Assembly (NCBI GenBank): GCA_018969685.1 | Contig: JAGWXX010000003.1 | Coordinates: forward strand, 1 to 64,000 | Length of the DNA: 64,000 bases | Direction: 5' to 3' | From: Acidobacteriota bacterium | GTDB taxonomy: Bacteria; Actinomycetota; Acidimicrobiia; Acidimicrobiales; Ilumatobacteraceae | Part shown: piece by piece, positions 14,236-22,221 of the stretch | Layout: every line of letters starts with the position of its first letter | Position numbering within the stretch: position 1 is the stretch's first letter | Notes under the pieces: generated by a model | What the model saw: only the letters and a program-made list of their open reading frames with translations | The model's database searches: none | What the model was told of the DNA's origin: nothing | Made by a program: the position numbers and the translations under genes

Positions 14236-16166
14236 CCGCGCGGACCGAGCTCTGCGGGCCGTTCCTTCGCGCACCCCGTGTCGCCGTCGACCGGCCGCAC
14301 GCCCAGCTCGGAGACGAGGAGCTGCGCGATCGAGGCGAACACCGGCGCAGCGGCGGTCCCTCCGAAACGGTCCTGCGACGCGGGATCGGGCTCGTCGATC
14401 GACACGAGCACCGTGAACTCCGGCGCTGCCGCGGGCAGGAACCCGACGAACGACGCGAAGTAGGCGCGCGTCCCGTCGTCCTTCACGTAGGTGCCGTTGT
14501 CCTGGCGCTTGTACCCCGTGCCGGTCTTGCCCGCGACCGTCAGGCCCGGCACCTTCGCCAGCGATCCCGTGCCGAAGCACACCACGTCGGAGAGCATCGA
14601 CCTCATCGTCGCAGCAACCTCGGGCTTCAGCACGTCACGCGGTGCCGGCGCGGCGAGCGGCACCGCAGTGCCGTCGGCGCCGACCGTGCCCGTGACGATG
14701 CGCGGCGCCACGTACGTTCCCCCGTTCGCGACCACGTTCACGCCCGCGACCAGCTGCAGCGCGGTGGCCGCGTATCCGTACCCGTAGGCGTTGGTGAACC
14801 GCTCGGTCCCGCGCCACTGGTCGGGCGGCGAGAGCAGTCCGCGGGACTCGCCCGGAAACCCGAGCGCCGTGCGCTCGCCGAACCCGAAAGCCCGGAGGTA
14901 GGCGTGGCGCACGCCGTCGGCTAGCAGCTGCGACGCCATCACGGTGCCGAGGTTCGACGAGTCCACGAGGATGCGCCGGACCGTCATCGGCTCGGTGCCG
15001 TGCGGATAGGCGTCCGTGAGGACGGTCTCCCACTCGGTGCCCTCGTCGAACACCTGCGAGCCGGGCACCGTGAACGCGCTCTCCGGCGCGACCACACCCT
15101 CGTTGAGCGCCGTGGAGATGCTGAAGACCTTGGCCACCGACCCCGGTTCGTGCGCCTCGACGGCGGCGAAGTTGCCCGAGTCCGCCGAGTAGGTCCCGTC
15201 CGCGTTGCGACGGACCGTCGAGAGCGCGTAGATCTCGCCGGTCGCGACCTCCATCACGATCGCCGTCCCGCTGAGCGCGCCGATCCGGGCGACCTGTTGC
15301 GCGAGGACCGCGTCGACCTGCACCTGGATGTTCCGGTCGATCGTCGTCAACAGGTCGCGCCCGGGTTCGGCGAACGTGGTGTCGGTCCCCGCGGACGCGA
15401 TCGCCCTGCCGTCGGCGTTCACCTCCCGCACGACGCGCCCGTCGGTGCCGCGCAGTTCGGCGTCGTACTGCAGCTCGAGCCCCGCCGTCCCGGCCCCGTC
15501 CGGATCGGTCCGCCCGATCAGCGGTCGGAGCGACCCGATCGTCAATTCGCGGCGCTGCTCGGGGTACGACGCGACGCCGGGGAGGCCGAGCGCCACCACG
15601 GCGGCGGCCATCGCCTCGTCGACCTGCCGGGCGACGTAGGCGAAGCTCGACCCCTCCCGCTCCATCCGCGCGAGGAGCTCGGCTTCGCGCTCGGGAGCGA
15701 GTCCGAGAATGCCCGCCAGCGCGCGGGCCGTGCCCACCGGGTCGGTCACCTCGCGCGGATCGACGAAGATCGTCGATGCCGGAACGGGCAGCGCGAGCTC
15801 CAGCCCCGTTCGATCGAGGATCGACCCGCGCTCCGCGCGGATGGTCGTCGTCCGGGTGCGCTGCTCGGCACCGGCATCGCGGTAGACCTGCGAACCCGTC
15901 GTCTGCAGCCACGCGACGCGCAGCAGCAGGCCGACGAGGACGGCGCCGACCGCCGCGTGCGCGACGACGGTCCTCGACCGCAACGGCCCGCCGCGCAGAT
16001 CGACGGTCATGCGGCGCGCGAGCCGCCGTGCACGCCCGCCCCGTGGCGCCGCGACCCCTGCGACAACCCGCTCGACCGACGTCGGCGGGAGATCGGCGGG
16101 ACGGACGAACGTGCGCGTGCCGGGACGGGCGGCGACGCCGTCAGCCGACCGAGCAGCGGTGCGCAC
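14232..16166 (-). CDS. ftsI: Septal penicillin-binding transpeptidase FtsI (PBP3)
   Basis: A class B PBP that crosslinks septal peptidoglycan as partner of FtsW. It has 644 residues. A basic cytoplasmic tail of about 65 residues precedes one transmembrane segment (about 66-85). The PBP dimerisation domain follows (RAERGSILDR at 110-119). The transpeptidase domain has the SxxK active site S343-V-A-K346, SSN at 403-405 and KTG at 547-549. It lies between ftsL (2-base gap) and murE (4-base overlap). Confidence 0.96.
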   Translation of the reverse strand: MRTAARSADGVAARPGTRTFVRPADLPPTSVERVVAGVAAPRGGRARRLARRMTVDLRGGPLRSRTVVAHAAVGAVLVGLLLRVAWLQTTGSQVYRDAGAEQRTRTTTIRAERGSILDRTGLELALPVPASTIFVDPREVTDPVGTARALAGILGLAPEREAELLARMEREGSSFAYVARQVDEAMAAAVVALGLPGVASYPEQRRELTIGSLRPLIGRTDPDGAGTAGLELQYDAELRGTDGRVVREVNADGRAIASAGTDTTFAEPGRDLLTTIDRNIQVQVDAVLAQQVARIGALSGTAIVMEVATGEIYALSTVRRNADGTYSADSGNFAAVEAHEPGSVAKVFSISTALNEGVVAPESAFTVPGSQVFDEGTEWETVLTDAYPHGTEPMTVRRILVDSSNLGTVMASQLLADGVRHAYLRAFGFGERTALGFPGESRGLLSPPDQWRGTERFTNAYGYGYAATALQLVAGVNVVANGGTYVAPRIVTGTVGADGTAVPLAAPAPRDVLKPEVAATMRSMLSDVVCFGTGSLAKVPGLTVAGKTGTGYKRQDNGTYVKDDGTRAYFASFVGFLPAAAPEFTVLVSIDEPDPASQDRFGGTAAAPVFASIAQLLVSELGVRPVDGDTGCAKERPAELGPRG

Positions 16167-16168
16167 GA

Positions 16169-16588
16169 TCAGCCCCCGATCGCGTCGTCCGGCTGCAGGG
16201 AATCCTCGGGTCGGGGCAGCGCCACGTCGTCGTCCATGGACCCCGACGCCACCGCCACGGCCACGGCCACGTCCTGCGGCACCGCGACGAACCGTCCGGT
16301 CCGGCCGGGCACCATGCCTTCGCCGGCTGCGCGCTCCCGCAGCACGTCGGGCGCGATCAGCGCCGCGCGGGACTGGCGGAGTTCGTCGTGGTACGCGCGT
16401 GCGGCGCGGAGCTCTGCGGTCACCTTGTCGATCTCGAGCTGCTGCGCGGCAATGGTCGCGTGGAACGCCACGACGAGGGTGACGATGACGAACAGCCCCG
16501 CCACGAAGAGCGCCGCCGCGCCGACGGCACCCCGGCTCACCGGCTCGACGACCGTGAGGTGCCGCTGCGGGGAGATGACCAGTGCCAT
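16169..16588 (-). CDS. ftsL: FtsL-like divisome membrane protein
   Basis: A 139-residue bitopic protein with a short cytoplasmic end, one strongly hydrophobic helix (about residues 22-44) and a heptad-like stretch QLEIDKVTAELRAARAYHD (50-68). FtsL proteins are poorly conserved, so the call rests on topology, length and position between rsmH and ftsI. The motif PDVLRERAAGEGMVPGRTG (80-98) resembles the region after the coiled coil in actinobacterial FtsL. The tail is unusual: an Ala/Val run followed by an acidic end (MDDDVALPRPEDSLQPDD). The ATG is 1 base after the rsmH stop. Confidence 0.8.
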   Translation of the reverse strand: MALVISPQRHLTVVEPVSRGAVGAAALFVAGLFVIVTLVVAFHATIAAQQLEIDKVTAELRAARAYHDELRQSRAALIAPDVLRERAAGEGMVPGRTGRFVAVPQDVAVAVAVASGSMDDDVALPRPEDSLQPDDAIGG

Positions 16589-16589
16589 C

Positions 16590-17528
16590 TCAGCGACCGA
16601 CCTTCTCGACGACCCGCAGCTTCGCGGCGGACGCGCGGGGGTTGCGCTCCAGTTCGGCCTGCGAGGGCCGCCTCGGAGCGCGAACCCGCCGCACCCGCCT
16701 CCGCACCGTGTCGGGGTGCACGAAGGGAGACGCGTCGGGGGGCGACGCACGCTCCGCATCGGCGAAGGCGCCGGCGACGATCCGGTCCTCACCCGAGTGG
16801 TACGAGAGCACCGCGATCCGCCCTCCCGGACTCGTCGCGTCGATGGCCTGGCGGAGCGCGGCGGGCAGCGCGTCGAGCTCGCCGTTGACCTCGATCCGGA
16901 TCGCCTGGAACGCCCGCTTCGCCGGATGCCCACCGGTCCGCCGCGCAGGGGCCGGAATCGCCGCGACGACCACCTCCGCGAGGTGCGCGGTGTCGCGGAC
17001 CGGCCGCGCCGACACGATCGCCCGCGCGATCCGCCGTGCGTGGCGCTCGTCGGCATGGTCGCGCAGCAGCGACGCGAGGCGCTGCTCGTCGTAGCCGTTG
17101 ACCACGTGGTCGGCGGTCAGCTCCTGCGTGCGGTCCATGCGCATGTCCAGCGGTCCCGCAGACCGGTAGGTGAAGCCGCGCTCGGCGCGGTCCAATTGCG
17201 GCGAGGAGACGCCGAGGTCGAACAGCGCGCCGGAGATCTCCGTGAGACCGTGGCGGGCGAGGAACTCGGGGATCCGGTCGAAACGCCCGTGCTCCACGGC
17301 GAGGCGGCCGCCGAACCGCTCGACCAGCGGCGCGGTCGCCTCGTGGGACGCGTCGTCACGGTCGATGCCGAGGACCCGGAGGTCGGCGCGCCGCTCGAGG
17401 AGCGCGCCCGCGTGCCCACCGCCGCCCAGCGTGGCGTCGACGACGGTGCCCGCGGGCACGGCGTCGAACGCCTCGAGGACCTCGTCGAGCATGACGGGCT
17501 CGTGGATGAAGCCGGGTGCAGCGTGCAT
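16590..17528 (-). CDS. rsmH: 16S rRNA (cytosine1402-N4)-methyltransferase
   Basis: A SAM-dependent methyltransferase (MraW/RsmH) acting on 16S rRNA C1402. The 312-residue protein begins MHAAPGFIHEPVMLDEVLEA. It carries the SAM motif VVDATLGGGGHAGALLE, LFDLGVSSPQLDRAERGFTYR, GPLDMRMD and HPAKRAFQAIRIEVNGELD. The C-terminal NPRASAAKLRVVEKV is also typical. The ATG at 17528 lies about 22 bases beyond a strong GGAGGA, which itself sits in one arm of a long inverted repeat. Translation may therefore be controlled by the leader structure. Confidence 0.95.
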   Translation of the reverse strand: MHAAPGFIHEPVMLDEVLEAFDAVPAGTVVDATLGGGGHAGALLERRADLRVLGIDRDDASHEATAPLVERFGGRLAVEHGRFDRIPEFLARHGLTEISGALFDLGVSSPQLDRAERGFTYRSAGPLDMRMDRTQELTADHVVNGYDEQRLASLLRDHADERHARRIARAIVSARPVRDTAHLAEVVVAAIPAPARRTGGHPAKRAFQAIRIEVNGELDALPAALRQAIDATSPGGRIAVLSYHSGEDRIVAGAFADAERASPPDASPFVHPDTVRRRVRRVRAPRRPSQAELERNPRASAAKLRVVEKVGR

Positions 17529-17548
17529 GTCGTGCGCCGAGGTGCGGC

Positions 17549-17667
17549 CCGTCCTCCTGCAGTTCCCCGAACGGCCGATGTCGTCGGGATGTCTCCCCGG
17601 ATCGACGGAGTGCCAGCGGGCGGAGGGTTGCTGGCGCCCTGCCGATCGGGAAACTGCAGGAGGACGG
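17549..17667 (-). repeat. 27-bp inverted repeat in the mraZ-rsmH intergenic region
   Basis: Two 27-base arms, 17549-17575 and 17641-17667, are reverse complements with 25 of 27 matches, separated by a 65-base loop. The outer arm begins 1 base after the mraZ stop codon. In the mRNA the arm nearer rsmH contains CUGCAGGAGGAC, a strong ribosome-binding sequence, and the mraZ-proximal arm holds its complement. A hairpin could sequester that site, act as a processing or attenuation structure, or be a remnant of a small mobile repeat. Function is inferred only. Confidence 0.8.
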
Positions 17668-17668
17668 A

Positions 17669-18106
17669 CTACGCGGTTGCGTCGGGGCGCTCCACCCCCT
17701 CTCCAGCGATCTCCCGCAGCGCCTGCGCGCTGATCGACCCGTGTCGGCCCGGTTCCCAGATCTCCACGCGGTCGAACGATCCGGTGACGACGACCCTGGA
17801 GTTCAGCGAGAGGCCGGCGTAGGCGCGCAGCACCTCGTCGACGAGGATCCGACCCTGGGCGTCGACGACGACCTCGAAGGTGTTGCTCGCGAGCGCCCGC
17901 TGCTGGTTGCGGTCCATCTCGCCGCGCCGGACCTTCTCGACGGCGTCGCGGGCGACCTCCTCGAACGAGTCGGCGGTGAGGATGTCGACGCACTTGTCTC
18001 GACCGACGGACAGGTAGCAGCGCGGCTCCAGGCGGGGGCGGAACGGCGCAGGCAACGCGACGCGACCCTTCGGGTCGAGTTGCCGCTCGTGCACACCGAC
18101 GAACAC
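17669..18106 (-). CDS. mraZ: Transcriptional regulator MraZ
   Basis: A DNA-binding protein of 145 residues with two SpoVT/AbrB-like halves. The first is VFVGVHERQLDPKGRVALPAPFR and the second FEVVVDAQGRILVDEVLRAYAGL; DPKGR and DAQGR are the paired family motifs. MraZ binds repeated GTGGG boxes in front of its own operon and controls dcw transcription. Such boxes are present upstream at 18181-18226. The GTG start at 18106 was chosen because GGAGG lies five bases upstream and the protein then begins like other MraZ members; the longer upstream frame is the regulatory region. Confidence 0.95.
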   Translation of the reverse strand: MFVGVHERQLDPKGRVALPAPFRPRLEPRCYLSVGRDKCVDILTADSFEEVARDAVEKVRRGEMDRNQQRALASNTFEVVVDAQGRILVDEVLRAYAGLSLNSRVVVTGSFDRVEIWEPGRHGSISAQALREIAGEGVERPDATA

Positions 18107-18173
18107 CCGGACCTCCGCGCCATGACTCCGGAGCCCCGTGGACTCCGTCGTGGGACCGCCCCACCGCGCCGAG

Positions 18174-18202
18174 AGAGTACCCCCACTTTCCCCCACTTCC
18201 AA
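18174..18202 (-). promoter_or_regulatory. Predicted sigma-70-type promoter of mraZ and the dcw cluster
   Basis: On the minus strand, TTGGAA (18202-18197) and TACTCT (18179-18174) are separated by exactly 17 bases. This matches a -35/-10 pair about 65 bases ahead of the mraZ GTG. The spacer consists almost entirely of two MraZ boxes, so MraZ binding would block polymerase. Assigned from sequence spacing only. Confidence 0.65.
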
Positions 18203-18226
18203 GCACATTTCCCCACCACACCCCAC
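18177..18226 (-). promoter_or_regulatory. MraZ operator: five GTGGGG boxes at a 10-base period
   Basis: Minus-strand GTGGGG boxes occur at 18226-18221, 18216-18211, 18196-18191 and 18186-18181. A degenerate GTGCTT fills the missing slot at 18206-18201. The exact 10-base spacing puts all boxes on one face of the helix, as known for MraZ operators in enterobacteria and mollicutes. More boxes are present than the three or four usually described. Confidence 0.8.
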
Positions 18227-18301
18227 CCCATGGGCATAATTCGGCCTGGGTATGGCCCCACAGGGGCGGAATTGCGCGTCACCAGGAGGGGGAGGCTCGG
18301 C

Positions 18302-18982
18302 TCAGAGGGAGCGCAGGGCGCCCAGAAAGGCGTCGAGGATCTCCCCCGCCGCCCGATCCACGCACCGCACGCGCCCCTCCAGCGACCCCGCCGGGGGGGC
18401 CGCGAGGATCGCCGCATGGTCGGGAGGCGACCACCGCCGGAACACGGTGCACTGGAACCGGGCGGTGCCACCCGCGCGGCGCTGGGAGATGCCCACGACC
18501 TTGGCCCCTGCCGCATCCACGACCTCGCCCGGTCCGACGGCCGCAAAGCAGACCTGCCGCCCCCACTCGTCCGACTCCAGCCGGCCGCGGTGCACCGAGG
18601 GCCCGTCGACGCCGAGCGCGGCCACGGCCCGGCACCACGCCTCGCCGATCCACCAGGACGACGACGAGACGTCGTCGGTCCACCACGGATCGCCGCGCCC
18701 GATGACGACGTCGATCCACGCGTGCTCGCCGGGGCGCAGCAGGACGAGGCCTCCGCCGCTCCGCCGCCGCACGACGTCGAGCCCCTGCCGCGCGCACTCG
18801 TCGGCATCGAGCAGCGACGGATCCTGCCGCGAACCCAGCACCGCGGCCGCCGCCGGGACGTCCACGCTCCACACCGTCCGGCCGGCCGGCAACTCGCGCC
18901 CGTGGAAGTCCCCGGCCGGTGCGACGACGCGCTCCAGCGGCCAGTCCGCGTTCAGGACGCCGCCGCGAGGTACTGCTTCCAC
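18302..18982 (-). CDS. Lipoate-protein ligase A family protein
   Basis: A protein of about 226 residues with the biotin/lipoate protein ligase fold. Family blocks are VVRRRSGGGLVLLRPGEHAW (the RRxSGGGAV lipoyl-AMP motif), WGRQVCFAAVGPGEVVDAAGAKVVGISQRR (lysine of the KIVG motif) and FRRWSPPDHAAIL. It may attach lipoate or octanoate to a carrier protein; substrate cannot be told. The start is uncertain: GTG at 18982 lies inside the HNH gene, and the alternative is a CTG at 18955 overlapping its TGA stop. No good ribosome site supports either. Confidence 0.75.
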   Translation of the reverse strand: MEAVPRGGVLNADWPLERVVAPAGDFHGRELPAGRTVWSVDVPAAAAVLGSRQDPSLLDADECARQGLDVVRRRSGGGLVLLRPGEHAWIDVVIGRGDPWWTDDVSSSSWWIGEAWCRAVAALGVDGPSVHRGRLESDEWGRQVCFAAVGPGEVVDAAGAKVVGISQRRAGGTARFQCTVFRRWSPPDHAAILAAPPAGSLEGRVRCVDRAAGEILDAFLGALRSL

Positions 18983-19449
18983 GCGTCGGGCACGCGTCCC
19001 ACCGACACGGCGACCCACGCCGCCTCGCGCGGGGCGAGCGGCACCGATGCCAGGCGCATCCCCGCCTCCTCCGGCGTCCGGTCCCGCTTGCGCAGGTTGC
19101 ACGGGCGGCACGCCGCCGCGACGTTCTCCCACACGTGCTGTCCGCCGCGGGACCGCGGCACGACGTGGTCGATGGAGTCCGCGATGCCGCCGCAGTACTG
19201 GCACCGGCTCCCGTCGCGCAGGAAGACGGCCCTGCGGGACAGCGCGGTCCGCCGGTGGAACGGCACCCTGACCACGTACCGCAGCCGGATCACCAGCGGA
19301 CCCGGCATCGCGAGCCGCTCGGAGCGCACCGCGCTGCCGTCGTGCTCCACGATCTCCGCCTTGTCCTGCAGCACGAGGCACACCGCCCTCCGCGCAGGCA
19401 CCACGCTCAGCGGCTCGTACGTGGCGTTGAGCACGAGCGCGCTGCGCAC
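18952..19449 (-). CDS. HNH endonuclease family protein
   Basis: A 165-residue protein with a zinc-type HNH core: CQYCGGIADSIDHVVPRSRGGQHVWENVAAACRPCNLRKRD in outline, with cysteine pairs CxxC and CRPC, the DH pair and the asparagine. The N-terminal half (SALVLNATYEPLSVVPARRAV) marks the actinobacterial housekeeping-type HNH family found outside mobile elements. Biological target unknown. The GTG at 19449 was chosen because this conserved block starts there. It lies 5 bases after the small upstream gene and overlaps the lipoate-ligase-like gene. Confidence 0.85.
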   Translation of the reverse strand: MRSALVLNATYEPLSVVPARRAVCLVLQDKAEIVEHDGSAVRSERLAMPGPLVIRLRYVVRVPFHRRTALSRRAVFLRDGSRCQYCGGIADSIDHVVPRSRGGQHVWENVAAACRPCNLRKRDRTPEEAGMRLASVPLAPREAAWVAVSVGRVPDAWKQYLAAAS

Positions 19450-19454
19450 GACGG

Positions 19455-19730
19455 TCAGCCCGCTCGTCGCTGGCGGCGCGCCGCCGCGCGCCAGTCGCGG
19501 CACCACGCCAGGTAGTCGACGACGTCGCCCGGCTCGGGCTCGTGTCCGGTGGATCCGTACTGGGTCGACAGGCGGAACTCGAGGTACCGGCGGTCGGGCA
19601 GCGGCAGGAACGGCGGACGCCGCCACCATCCGTTGGGCGCGAGGCGCAGTACCTGGCGCACCGCGGTGCCCCACAGCCCGGGACGACGGGCGACGGCAGC
19701 GGCCGCCGCGAGTGCCGTCCGCGCGGTCAC
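19455..19730 (-). CDS. Small conserved hypothetical protein
   Basis: A 91-residue soluble protein not recognised as a named family. It has an alanine-rich amphipathic start, a tryptophan/proline block (NGWWRRPPFLPLPDRRYLEFR), a YGSTG segment and an acidic GDVVDYLAWCRDW helix. The GTG start overlaps the acyl-CoA dehydrogenase stop by 4 bp (GTGA) and it ends 5 bases before the HNH gene. It is therefore a real translated member of this operon and not a chance frame. Confidence 0.7.
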   Translation of the reverse strand: MTARTALAAAAAVARRPGLWGTAVRQVLRLAPNGWWRRPPFLPLPDRRYLEFRLSTQYGSTGHEPEPGDVVDYLAWCRDWRAAARRQRRAG

Positions 19731-20947
19731 GCCGGCCGGGGCTCCTTCGGGAGGCCGAGCACCATCTCGCCGATGATGTTGCGCTGGATCTCGGACGAGC
19801 CCGCGTAGATCGTGCCTGCGCGCGAATTGAGGAACGTCATCGACCAGCTCATCGAGCTGTTCGGCGATCCCGCGTCGTCGGTCTGAAACGCGCTCGACGG
19901 CTTGCGGCCGACGGGAACCAGCGCGTCGAGCCCCAGCAGGTCGACGCCGAGCTCCGTCGCGAGACGGTGGTACTCGCTCCAATAGACCTTGAAGATCGCG
20001 CCCTCGGGCCCCGGATGGTGCCCCGAGAGGAACCGGGTCAAGGTGCGCATGCCGAGGAAGCGCATGACCTGCACCTTCGAGTGCGCCCATGCGAGGCGCT
20101 GGCGGACGCGCGGGTCGTCCGTCATGCCGCGCTCGCGGGCGAGCGAGACCAGCCGGTCGAGCTCGGCCTGGAAGCGGATGGGCGCCGTCGCGGCCGCCTC
20201 GCCGCGCTCAAAGCCCAGCAGCCCCATCGCGACTGCCCAGCCGTTGTTCACGCCGCCGACGACGTTCTCCTTCGGGACGACGACGTCGGTGTAGAAGACC
20301 TCGTTGAACTCGCTCTCCCCCGACATCATCTTGATCGGACGGACCTCGACGCCCGGCTGCCGCATGTCGACGAGCAGGAACGAGATGCCCTTGTGCTTGG
20401 GGGCGGTCGCGTCGGTGCGCGCGAGCGTGAAGATGTGGTCGGCGAGGTGGCCCGCCGACGTCCAGATCTTCTGGCCGTTGAGGATCCACTGGTCGCCGTC
20501 GAGCTCGGCCCGCAGGCCGAGGTTGCCGAGGTCGCTGCCCGCATTCGGCTCGCTGTAGCCCTGGCACCAGCGGTCGTCACCCGAGATGATGCGCGGGAGA
20601 AAGTGGCGCTTCTGCTCCTCCGTGCCGAAGAGCAGCAGGGTGTTGCCCAGCATCTGGATCCCGAACACGTCGTTGGCGCCGCCGGTCGGCACGCCCGCCT
20701 TGGCGAACTCCTCGGCCACGATGACCTGCTCGAGGGCCGTCAACCCGCCGCCGCCGTACTCGACGGGCCAGCCGGGGGCGAGGTAGCCGGACGCCGCGAG
20801 CCGCGACCGCCACTCGTCGACGAAGCGCTCGAGCTCGTCGCCCTCCAGCGCGCCGGTGCCCCGCCAGTCCGCGGGCAGGTTCTCGGCGAGGAACGCACGA
20901 ACCTTCTCGCGGTACGCCGCTGCTTCGGGGCTGTAGGTCGGGTTCAT
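19727..20947 (-). CDS. Acyl-CoA dehydrogenase family flavoprotein
   Basis: A 406-residue FAD enzyme that introduces an alpha-beta double bond into acyl-CoA esters, passing electrons to ETF. Blocks are GWPVEYGGGGLTALEQVIVAEEF, the flavin-binding QGYSEPNAGSDL and WILNGQKIWTSAGH, and near the C-terminus TIYAGSSEIQRNIIGEMVLGLP. The expected catalytic base region reads NSRAGTIYAGSSEIQ. The substrate class (short chain, branched or steroid-derived) cannot be assigned. The ATG at 20947 is 4 bases after the ROK kinase stop. Confidence 0.9.
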   Translation of the reverse strand: MNPTYSPEAAAYREKVRAFLAENLPADWRGTGALEGDELERFVDEWRSRLAASGYLAPGWPVEYGGGGLTALEQVIVAEEFAKAGVPTGGANDVFGIQMLGNTLLLFGTEEQKRHFLPRIISGDDRWCQGYSEPNAGSDLGNLGLRAELDGDQWILNGQKIWTSAGHLADHIFTLARTDATAPKHKGISFLLVDMRQPGVEVRPIKMMSGESEFNEVFYTDVVVPKENVVGGVNNGWAVAMGLLGFERGEAAATAPIRFQAELDRLVSLARERGMTDDPRVRQRLAWAHSKVQVMRFLGMRTLTRFLSGHHPGPEGAIFKVYWSEYHRLATELGVDLLGLDALVPVGRKPSSAFQTDDAGSPNSSMSWSMTFLNSRAGTIYAGSSEIQRNIIGEMVLGLPKEPRPA

Positions 20948-20951
20948 CGCG

Positions 20952-21809
20952 TCAGACGCTAGTCGCCGACCGGGCGACCGCCGCCGCGCCGACGAGCGGG
21001 GCGCGGTCGCCGAGCCCGACCGGCGACACGCGGAATCCACGCAGGAACTCGAGGCCGGCGCAGCGATCGGCCTCCTCCTGCGCGGCGGCGAAGAAGTCGT
21101 CGCCGTAGCCGAGCGCCACCGATCCACCGACCACCGCGGTGCGCAGGTCGAGCAGCGCGCCGACCGTCACGAGGCCCCGGCCGACGAGCGCGCCCACGTC
21201 GCGACGGAGCTCCGCCGGCGCCTCCGCGGGGTGGCGCCCCGTCGCATCCCGGATCGCGGTACCCGACGCGTGCGCCTCCAGGCACCCGTTCGCGCCGCAC
21301 GCGCAGCGGCGTCCGCCGGGGACGACGATCACGTGGCCGACGTGCCCGGCGTTGCCGAGCCGGCCGGTGACGAGCGAGCCGCCGCTGACGATGCCTCCGC
21401 CGACCCCCGTGGACACGACCGCTCCCACCGCGTCGCGGCAGCCGGCGACGGCCCCGCACCACGTCTCGCCGAGGATCAGCGCCTGCGCATCGTTGGCGAC
21501 GGACGTGTGCAGACCGGTGGCCTCGGCGAGCGCGCGTCGCAGAGGGAAGCCCCGCCACTCGGGGATGTGGAGCGGGGACACGCGTTCGCCGCCCGGCTCC
21601 ATCGGGCCGCCGCAGCCGACGCCGCACGATGCGAGCCCGACCGGAGACCCCTGCACCTGCTCCTCCACGAGCCCGGCGAGCGCCGCCCAGACGCCGGTCG
21701 GGGGCGTCGGCACCTGGCCGCGGGTGAGGAGCTCGCCGTCATGGGCGACGACGCCCGCTGCGAGCTTGGTGCCGCCGATGTCGACGGCGAGATACCCGGC
21801 TGCCGCCAC
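20952..21809 (-). CDS. ROK family sugar kinase (glucokinase-like)
   Basis: A 285-residue protein with the ASKHA phosphate loop VDIGGTKLAAGVV (residues 9-21), VANDAQALILGE containing the catalytic aspartate, STGVGGGIVSGG, and the zinc-binding ROK signature CACGANGCLEAHASG. It has no DNA-binding N-terminus, so it is a kinase and not a repressor; glucose is the likeliest substrate. The start is a GTG at 21809, 15 bases after the DUF3040 gene. Confidence 0.88.
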   Translation of the reverse strand: MAAAGYLAVDIGGTKLAAGVVAHDGELLTRGQVPTPPTGVWAALAGLVEEQVQGSPVGLASCGVGCGGPMEPGGERVSPLHIPEWRGFPLRRALAEATGLHTSVANDAQALILGETWCGAVAGCRDAVGAVVSTGVGGGIVSGGSLVTGRLGNAGHVGHVIVVPGGRRCACGANGCLEAHASGTAIRDATGRHPAEAPAELRRDVGALVGRGLVTVGALLDLRTAVVGGSVALGYGDDFFAAAQEEADRCAGLEFLRGFRVSPVGLGDRAPLVGAAAVARSATSV

Positions 21810-21824
21810 GCGGACGATCCGTGG

Positions 21825-22163
21825 CTAGTCGTTGCCGCGACGTTGCGCGCCGAAGGGCGTGCCGCGCAGCGCGCTGACGACGTCCTTGATGCCCGCCTTG
21901 CTGATCGCCCGCAATTGCCGCTCGATGACGAGCACGAAGGCCAGCATCACGAGGAAGCCGGCGAACGCGAGGAGGAAGTGCATCGCGAGCAGGAGCACCG
22001 TTGCGGCCAGCGACGCCACCGCGCCGAGCACCGACCAGGCGACGACGCGCCTGGAGTGCCGGTAGAGACCTGCCGGCGAGACCTTGGTCGCGAACTGCTC
22101 GTCGTGCTGCAGCTGCTCCTCGATCTGGCGCAGGATCCGTTGCTCGTCGTCCGACAGGGGCAT
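21825..22163 (-). CDS. DUF3040 family membrane protein
   Basis: A 112-residue actinobacterial protein. The N-terminal block PLSDDEQRILRQIEEQL is the DUF3040 hallmark, followed by two adjacent transmembrane helices (about residues 43-60 and 63-82) and a basic tail. Function unknown. The ATG at 22163 is preferred over a GTG six bases upstream because GGAGG lies at the correct five-base distance from the ATG and would overlap the GTG. Confidence 0.88.
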   Translation of the reverse strand: MPLSDDEQRILRQIEEQLQHDEQFATKVSPAGLYRHSRRVVAWSVLGAVASLAATVLLLAMHFLLAFAGFLVMLAFVLVIERQLRAISKAGIKDVVSALRGTPFGAQRRGND

Positions 22164-22221
22164 CGCCACCTCCGGCCGCAGTCTCGCACGGCGGGGGCAC
22201 CCCGCTCAACGCACGCGCCGA

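Noticed and set aside
15000-17822. A 940-codon plus-strand frame opposite ftsI, ftsL and rsmH
   Set aside because: It is a mirror frame of real cell-wall genes with no motif and no ribosome site.
17516-20962. A very long open frame of 1148 codons on the plus strand
   Set aside because: It is antisense to rsmH, mraZ, the lipoate-ligase-like, HNH and acyl-CoA dehydrogenase genes, is rich in Arg/Pro/Ala, and shows no family motif. It is a high-G+C artefact.
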